Below are positions 56,578-64,000 of a stretch of DNA of 64,000 nt, piece after piece (positions within the stretch are counted from its first letter, which is position 1; the number at the start of each line of letters is the position of its first letter). Source of the stretch: Sporothrix humicola (Eukaryota > Ascomycota > Sordariomycetes > Ophiostomatales > Ophiostomataceae). The position numbers and the translations under genes are program-made. Below the pieces are notes generated by a model that was given only the letters and a program-made list of their open reading frames with translations, was not told the DNA's origin and searched no databases. The stretch lies in contig WNYE01000071.1 of assembly GCA_021396245.1 (NCBI GenBank), positions 124,001 through 188,000 on the forward strand. Reading direction: 5' to 3'.

Positions 56578-59345
56578 TCAAATGGGACGTCCAGAGACGG
56601 ATGACACAACACCCGTTGTTCTCTGCGAGTCGCCCTGGGCTGCCCCACCAATAGCACCGACGGATCCGGCAGGGACGGCCACGACAGGAACGGCCAGAGG
56701 CGCAACCGGCCCGGTGGCGGCCTTGGATCCGTTGACACCGTTCGTAGCATGGTAGCCACCATTCGCTGCTCCATTGGTGCCATGGAGGCCGTTGGTAGCA
56801 TTGACGCCGTTGACGCCGTTGGTGCCGTTGACGCCATTACCATTCGTATTCTTCCCATTGAGAGCCGGTGCCTCCTTCTTCTCGACAACCGGCGGCTTTG
56901 GAATATTGCTGCTCGTTCCGGCCGAGCCAAGCGTGAACACGGGGCTTTGCCAATTATCACCCTCGCGGGCCATCGACCTGTAATGCGAAGCCTTGGAGCT
57001 AAAACCGCCCGGCAAGTTGATGCGAGGGAAGATACTGTCCTCCTTCGTATAGGCAATGTTGAGCTTCTTATCGTCTAGCTCATCCTTTGCCTTGGCCGCC
57101 TTCTTCTTGGCCTCCTGCTTCTTGCGTTCCTTGGAGTCCTCCATGCGCTTTTTAGCAGCAGTGACGTAGCGGCTGTATGCGTTGGGGTTGGCACCCTCGG
57201 CTTCGACCTCCGCCTCGAGCTCTTGCGCGGCACGGTCAGCGTCCTGCTTGATTCCGTAGAGAGTGGCGTCCCATTCGTTGAAGTTGTCACGGATCGACTT
57301 TTCCAGGACCTTTTGCAAAACAGGGCGCATCACACGCATGAGGATGGGTTTAAACATAGTGAAGAGAAGCTTGTGCTGCGACTTGTGCATCGTGATCTTC
57401 AGGTTGTCAATGTCCACGTCCACCTTGTCAACCTTGAAGAAATGCTGGCGATTGCCAGGCTCCGCAGTGCTCAGGCCAAGTTTGAAGCTGAAGCCTTTGC
57501 CAGACAGGAAGACACTAAAAATGCCAACGTCTGTCAGGGAGGGGAAGCCCTCCTTCTTCTTGACGTAGTAGCTGACGTTGCGCAGGTCCATTTGGATGCC
57601 AGAAACATTGACTTGGGCTGAGTGCCTGTTCTTGCCGACCTTTCCGAGCTTGCGGCCCCACGACACATAGTTGTTGTTGTAAATCTCGAACACATTGGGC
57701 ATGAAGTTGTCGCTCTCCAGCACCAAGTTCTCGATCACAGCATCGACCTGGCTATCGGAGTATTCAATGCGGGGGATCGGAATGTAGGCAATGCTCTCGA
57801 GAGCGGCAGGGAGAATGACGTTGGTCACATCCTTCACAAGATGGGGCTTGAAGGTCTGCTTGCCGTTCTTATCGTTGCCTAGGTCGTAGAAGAGCTTGTT
57901 GACAGACTTGGCAAAGGCCTGGTTCTGGGCATCCTTGTCGAACTGATCGGCCAGGAACTTGACTTGGTTGGCGACATTATCCGACTGGGGGCGGTACTTT
58001 TCGCGCAGGAGGTAGTTCCCATGGTCATAGAGTCTGTTCCACTCCTCCGTGGAAGCGTCTTCGAGGACGAAGCCCTTTTCCTGCAGACAGCGGCGAAGGA
58101 AGCTGTTGACATTGCTGAACCATCCGTGGAGCTCGTCGTCGTTGTCAGCCAGCACGTACATTTCGTTGATGGACTTCCAGAGGTTATCCGTAGATGTTCC
58201 GTTGGCAAAGCGCTCGATCAGCGTCTTCAGATCCGCCTCTGCATCCGACAAACGGCCTCTGGTGTTCTGGACAACACCACCGGAGGTTGCCGTTGTGGTC
58301 TTGGCGTGTCCGTGATAGCGTTCGGCCAGGTCCAGAAGTGTTTGGACGGCCTGCTGGTAGTCCGGGTGCTGCTGGCACTCAATGATCATTTTCTGTCGCT
58401 GTGTTAGCACTGGCTCTGATGAATAGACCGTCCAGCCGTGGATGGATTTGATCTATGTCTCATACCTTGAGGCGCCACACCGCCTGGTCTCTGCGCTCCT
58501 GGGGGACCTTTGATCGAAGGTATTCTCTGGCCCGCTCGCGGTACTCAGTGGTCTTCTTCTGGGCGGTCTCCGAAGCGGCATTCTGCAGCTCGTCGACCTG
58601 CTGGGCGTCAACAGTCGACGCGCCACCGGCATTGTCAGAGTTGCCCTTCTTGTAAAAGGCCTTTGTGCGGTTCTTCAGGTCATTCTTCGACAGGTTGGGG
58701 GTGTCGTGCCATGTATCATCTGCCGCGGGCTCGTCGATCTGAGCTAATGCTTCATCGGAAGGCCGCACGGCAGAAGTCGCCTTTGATGCCGAGTCGGCAA
58801 GAATGTCTCTGAAGAGAATGGACGAGTCGTTCACTGAAAGGAGGGTTTTATTATTAGTCGTTTATTTCCAGGCATTAGCATTGAAGTCGGGGAATCTTAC
58901 AAAGTTTGCGGAATTGTCCGTTCGTGATGAGCAGATTGCCCAGAGTCTTAATACCCTCGAGGGCCCTGTCACCGTCCTGCTTGGCCTCATCCTTGGAGAC
59001 AGCTGCGCCAGGAACCTCAATGCTCGAGTAGTCATGGCGACTGGTCTTCCAAATAAAGTCCTGAATCAGGTTGCCGTCGTTCTTGGAAAGCAGAAGCAGC
59101 TTGGCCTGGTTGACGACGTCGCGGAAATCAGCAACCAGCTCCCGTCCTTCCGAAGAGAGCTTGTTGGACGGGCTAGACAGGGCCTTGGACGCGATGAAAC
59201 TGTTCAGGGTTGCATCGATCTGTTCATTGGATGGCATCTTGCCATTCTGGAAAGCACTGACGATGCCGTAAAGCTGCAGCTTGCGGTCAATGTCGGCATC
59301 TCGCTGCCTCACATTGGTGGGCCGATTGACACCGGTTGAGGCCAT
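56578..59345 (-). CDS. HAM1-like domain protein (HAM1_N / DUF4449-type)
   Basis: Conserved fungal protein of unknown biochemical role. Three exons on the minus strand: 59345-58901, 58833-58466 and 58392-56578 (875 aa). The start ATG at 59345 begins MASTGVNRPTNVRQRDADID. Residues 1-270 are mostly helical and polar with few features (FIWKTSRHDYSSIEVPGA, QVDELQNAASETAQKK). Residues 270-455 stay helical (NRLYDHGNYLLREKYRP). About 456-645 switches to alternating hydrophobic strands (ESIAYIPIPRIEYSD, VSGIQMDLRNVSYYV, FKVDKVDVDIDNLKITMHKS) ending in an amphipathic helix (LLFTMFKPILMRVMRPVLQK); this could be a lipid-binding fold. A charged coiled-coil linker (KERKKQEAKKKAAKAKDEL) follows, and the tail is an Asn-Gly-rich repeat (about 780-825). 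At exon 3 an alternative acceptor at 58398 would add Arg-Gln. Confidence 0.85.
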
Positions 59346-60754
59346 GGCTGTGGTTGATATGGAAAGAAAGCAAATAAAGGGATGAAATAGGTATGCTGTG
59401 CCAAAGTATGGAAAATACTAAAACTGGCAGTGTTTGGAAAAGCAAAAAGTAAAAACAGATCACTATACAACCCAGCCCACCTCGCCTCTTCGACCGCTTA
59501 TATATGTTTATTTCTCTGTGTGGCTTCACCGATTTCATCTGCCAGTCTCGACCTATGACGCCCTCCAAGTGGTTGACGTCATGAACGACATAGAAAGCGG
59601 GAGGTCACCGTGCATCTAATTGGGAAAAGGCTATGGGGAAAAGCTATGGGGGAAAACCTTTGTCAGTGCACCCGTTTGTGTGATGCTCCAAGGTGAAGAG
59701 CACCAGTGGCGCATGTGTCAGGCCACCAGCCCGGCCAATAGGCGATAAATCCCGGCCCTGGAAGGTGAAAGTGCCCTGGCCTAGAAAGGGATATTCACAA
59801 AGTTGCAATTGCTCAAAACGAAGATCGGCGGCTTGAGCCAACGATGACGCCTCCTGCGTAGGTCGCACACCATGTCATTTAAGTCGAGGCCGCCCAGTGG
59901 TCTAGCCAGGCCCCAATGGTACAAGTACACGTTGAGAAGTAGTGTCCCGGCAAGTTTGGATGTCTGCACGTCTCTACGTGTACAACAATGCATGCAGGTA
60001 GGCAAACATGTTATTGAATGATTGTCGACGGGATGAAATCGATCTTTGGGGGTGCAATCGGGAATCGGTTCCTTGCTTGTGCGATCGAGGATCTATGCTT
60101 TTTGTGGCTGTCTCCGTTCCATTCGAATGCATCATTATGGCGTTTGTTTCAGCTGTTCTCGCTGCAACGATCGGTCGCAATGTAGTTGTCATGAAGAAAG
60201 ATCAAAGCTTTGGACAAAATGTGATGTCATGACTGACGTTGGCCAGTAACTAGTGCTCTGTACGGAGTAGACCAAACTCAGAGCAGTTAGCCGGCGTACC
60301 TAAGGAGGTACAAAGTACCTACGCCGGTTTTATTAGTGGGGCTGCCATGCGCATCTATCAAAGAGACTTCTGTTGGAAAACTAAAAGCTAAGATGCATTT
60401 TCGGACTCAGTGCTTTATTGAAAAGAAGGCAAAGAAAGAAATAAAGACGACGTGAGAAAAAGCGCGAGGTTTTCTCAACTGTCATGTGATTATGTCAAGA
60501 AACATGCCATTCCTGCTGATTCTATCCCTTCATATGGAGCATCAATCGCATCGTAGCGACTTTTCTACTTTATATTGACCTTGTGGCAAGTCACGTGTGT
60601 TGGTGTCGATTTCCCGTCGCCGACGGCTGCCTAGTAGCTCGTGTCCCCCGTGTCTCCGTCTCATTCGTGTTTTATTCATCGCGGCCTCAACAGAACAGCA
60701 ATTTTCAGTGAAACAGCGTTGCCATATCAAACTTGGCCTTGTTCTCGTGGAGCC
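59346..60754. other. Divergent intergenic region, HAM1-like to LIG4
   Basis: 1.4 kb between divergent start codons. Short frames only, none with a domain. TACGGAGTA occurs at 60261-60269. A short inverted repeat, AGGAGGTACAAAGTACCT, is at about 60,302. A CACGTG lies at 60592-60597, about 160 bases before the LIG4 start. Confidence 0.55.
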
Positions 60755-63700
60755 ATGGCCGAACCGCGGATCAAGAAGGAGAGTTCTCCCGGAGCAGAAG
60801 CACGGAGCGAGGATCTGCTCCAGTACGGAGACAGCCTCCAACCAGGTGCCGCCGAGGCCGATGAAAGGTCAGCAAGCTCTTTTGACCCTACATAGTACTA
60901 CGGTAGGCACATCTTGTACTAACAGTCATATTGGTTCCGCCTCAATAGATACCCGAACCGGCCACACAATCACTCCACCACTCTTCTCTTCTCAGAGCTC
61001 TTTCGTGGCCTTTTCAACCCATTAAGTGAGGTCAAAGCGCAGCCTGCTGCCCGTGGGCCTTCACGATTGAAGACCGGGTTTGGGCCTGGATCTTCACGTT
61101 TGTCACCTCACGAACAGCGGCGGGCCATCATCCAGCGATTCATATCACGCTGGCGGACTGAGGTGGGAAATGACTTCTATCCTGCATTGCGTCTTATTCT
61201 CCCGGAGAAGGACCGTGATCGAAGTGTGTACGGCCTGAAGGAGAACGCCATTGGCAAACTCTTGGTGAAGCTTATGAAAATCGACAAAAATTCCGAGGAT
61301 GGGTTCAACTTGATTCACTGGAAACTGCCCGGACACAATGTGGCTAGCCGCATGGCTGGCGACTTTGCCGGTCGCTGCCACGAAGTTCTTGCTAAGCGGC
61401 CACTCCGGACAGAAGTGGGAGATTTGCGCATCGGCCAGGTGAATGCACTGTTGGACAAGTTGGCCGGGGCCAGCGGCGAGTCTGAACAGCTGCCAATCTT
61501 TGAGACTTTCTACGAACATATGAACCCCGAAGAGATGACTTGGCTCATCCGCATCATCCTCAAACAGATGAAAGTCGGTGCCAGCGAAAGAACAATGCTC
61601 AATCTGTGGCACCCTGACGGAGAGGCCCTGTTCAATGTGTCCTCGAGCTTGCGCCGAGTTTGTTGGGAGTTATACGATCCCCAGATCCGTCTGGAGCAGG
61701 ATGACACGGGCGTTTCGCTCATGCAGTGCTTCCAGCCACAGCTGGCCCAGTTCCAAATCTCTACCTCCTTCCAAAAGATGGTAGAGAAGTTGGGGCCTAC
61801 TGAAGATGACAAAGAATTTTGGATCGAAGAGAAACTTGACGGAGAGCGCATGCAGATGCACATGGCTGAGGACAGCAGCGTCCCCGGGGGCTGGCGCTTC
61901 TGCTTTTGGTCGCGAAAGGCAAAAGACTATACGGAGCTCTACGGCGACGGTTTGAGCAATGATAAATCCGCTCTCACGCAACACCTAAAGGGCGCTTTTG
62001 CAGACGGCGTGCGGAACCTCGTTCTTGACGGTGAGATGATCACCTGGGATCCCAAAATTGACAAGATTGTTGCCTTTGGCACGCTGAAAACAGCAGCCAT
62101 CGGGGCCCAAAACAACCCACACGATACTACGGCACCTCGTCCGCTTTTCCGCGTCTTTGATATTCTCTATCTCAACGACCAACCATTAACACGGTACACA
62201 CTCTATGATCGGCACCGGGCCCTGGAACGAGCTGTTGTAGGCGTGCCCCGAAGACTCGAGGTCCATCCATATGAAAAAGCCACATCTCCGGATGTGATAG
62301 AGCCGATGTTGAGGCAAATTGTTGCTGACTCTTCTGAGGGTCTAGTTTTGAAAAACCCTCGCTCGATGTATCGGTTGAACAGCCGCAATGACGACTGGAT
62401 CAAGGTTAAACCTGAATACATGACTGAGTTTGGCGAGTCACTGGATTGCGTCATTGTCGGTGGCTATTTTGGGTCTGGTCATCGGGGCGGCACTCTTTCC
62501 AGTTTCTTGTGCGGTCTCCGTGTTGGCCAGAACCACATTGATTCTGGTGCCAATGCCGAAAAATGTCTTAGCTTTTTCAAGGTCGGCGGAGGATTCAAGA
62601 CTGAGGACTATGCCGAGATTCGACACCTCACCGAAGGCAAATGGTCGGACTGGGATAGCTCAAACCCCCCCTCTGAATACATTGAGCTCGCTGGTGGGGA
62701 GCGGGCCCAGCTTGAAAAACCAGATGTTTGGATCAGACCAAAAGACTCGATTGTTGTGTCGGTCAAGGCTGCCAGTGTATCGCCGTCCGATTCGTTCGCA
62801 GTTAGGGAGACGCTACGATTCCCACGCTTTCGCCGGTTGCGTCTTGATCGAACCTGGGATACCGCACTCGACACCGAACAGTTTCAGGCCCTCCGCGATC
62901 GTATCAATGAGGAGGCCAAGGAGCGGAAGGAGATGCAAATCGAGGATAGACGCCAACGGCGACCAACAAAGAAGGCCAAGCTAGGCCTGGTCATTGCTGG
63001 CCAGGGTCGCGGTGGTAAAAGCGATACAGGTAACACTGCCACGTATAAGTCGACAGCTCTCCCCGGAGCACAGCCCTCAAACGAGATCTTTTCAGGTCTT
63101 ACATTCTGCGTTTTATCCGAAGCCACGAAGCCAACAAAGAGAAGCCGGGGGGAAGTTGAAGCTCTCATCAGAACGCACGGTGGGCAAATCTCACAACGGC
63201 CGGAGAGCACAGATGGGACGAATATAACGAGGATCATTGCCGACAAGAAGGTCATCAAAGTGGCATCCCTGATTAAGGCTAGTCAAGTCGATATTGTTCG
63301 GCCGGCGTGGCTTCTGGATTGCTTGTCCCAAACCGGTGGTGAATTTCTCCTGCCCTACGAAACACAACATCTTCTACATGCTACAGAAGAAACAGAGGCC
63401 ATGGCTGCTACCGCCACAGATGAATTTGGCGACAGTTTCGCCCGGGACGTAACCGTCACTGAGCTGCAAGGCATATTTGGGCAAATGCAACCAGGGGAAG
63501 GGAAATCTCCTGTCAGCAGTCCTTTTGACAAAAACGAGTTTCTTGACCAGTTGGAGGAGCATGGCCATGACCTAGGGTCGCCAAGAAGCCTTCTTTTTCG
63601 GCGGTGCCACGTGCGCATCGCATCTGTAAGCACAACGCCGTCAACCTTCCTTACACGACTGAAAGCCCGTATTCGATTTGGCGGCGGTATCGTGGATGAT

Positions 63701-63910
63701 AATGGGGAGGCGGCAACGCACGTTGTCATCGTTGCCACCACGACTGTTGAGAGTGCCGGGGACCAGGACGAAGATAGAAGCTTTGTGGCAGAAATCCGGC
63801 AGCAATTAAGTGCCCGGAAGAGGCAACCACGGGTCGTCAGCACTGAATGGGTTGATGACTCGTGGAAAGAAGGCACGCTGCTCGATGAAGAGAAGTATGC
63901 ACCTGCATGA
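60755..63910 (+). CDS. LIG4: DNA ligase IV (non-homologous end joining)
   Basis: ATP-dependent ligase that seals double-strand breaks with the XRCC4/Lif1 partner. Two exons: 60755-60867 and 60949-63910 (intron GTCAGC...AATAG; 1,024 aa). The ATG at 60755 is in strong context (AGCCATGG). The DNA-binding domain runs from about residue 60 (LLFSELFRGLFNPL, RAIIQRFISRWR). The catalytic site is EKLDGERMQ with Lys333 the adenylated residue; then FWSRKAKDYTELYG, LDGEMITWD, EGLVLKNP and KVKPEYM (motifs III-V). The oligonucleotide-binding domain contains VIVGGYFGSGHRGG and FKVGGGFKTEDY. Two C-terminal BRCT domains: about 690-790 (FSGLTFCVLSEATKP, IVRPAWLLDCL) and about 900-1,020 (LFRRCHVRIASVS, VVSTEWVDDSWKEG), with the partner-binding linker between. 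Ends at EEKYAPA, so complete. Length matches fungal Lig4. Confidence 0.96.
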
Positions 63911-64000
63911 GCTGAGATAGGCTGGAATTTCATGGAAGTAAGTGAGCTTCTTGTATTGGAGCTTGGTTGTGATGGAAATGAAGAAGGGTTGATAATAAGC

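Overview
The window is nuclear DNA of a filamentous ascomycete (Pezizomycotina, most likely a Sordariomycete). The reasons are short introns (mostly 50-110 nt) with GT(A/G)NGT donors and CTAAC-type branch sites, long pyrimidine-rich leaders, strongly C-ending codon use in highly expressed genes, and a gene set typical of moulds: a PAK kinase with PH and CRIB domains, a Zn2Cys6 regulator, an NHA1-type antiporter, a HAM1-like protein and LIG4. I see no transposon, CRISPR array, secondary-metabolite cluster, virus or rDNA. Sixteen protein genes are supported. Almost all exon joins below were placed by reading both splice sites and checking reading phase.

Layout. 0-7.1 kb: a triose-phosphate/nucleotide-sugar-type transporter (+) and glycyl-tRNA synthetase (+). 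7.1-11.2 kb: gene-free, ending in the long leader of the Cla4-type PAK kinase (+, 11.2-14.1). Then RanBP1/Yrb1 (+, 15.6-16.8), YEATS protein Taf14 (+, 18.4-19.5) and a Zn2Cys6 transcription factor (+, 21.3-24.7). The minus strand follows with a 1,323-residue ADF-H protein (26.1-30.4), a PP2C phosphatase (32.9-35.3, 5' end open) and ESCRT-III Vps2 (36.7-37.6). Vps2 is divergent from mitofusin Fzo1 (+, 38.5-41.4). Next come Tom22 (-, 42.1-42.7), the NHA1 antiporter (-, 43.6-46.9), Pif1 helicase (+, 50.1-52.9), Edc3 (+, 53.6-56.2), a HAM1-like protein (-, 56.6-59.3) and DNA ligase IV (+, 60.8-63.9).

These are mainly independently transcribed housekeeping and morphogenesis genes, not one pathway. 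Loose themes are mitochondria (Fzo1, Tom22 and probably dual-targeted GlyRS and Pif1), genome maintenance (Pif1, Lig4) and cell polarity/actin (Cla4, the ADF-H protein).

Points most worth a second look: two 9-base words (TACGACGTA and TACGGAGTA, both strands) that recur 17 times and only between genes; GlyRS and Pif1 both carrying a weak-context first AUG, an AUG-free presequence stretch and a stronger second AUG; a possible PH-like fold at the C-terminus of the ADF-H protein; and a possible TULIP-like lipid-binding segment in the HAM1-like protein. Nothing I can see proves a wholly new multi-gene system.
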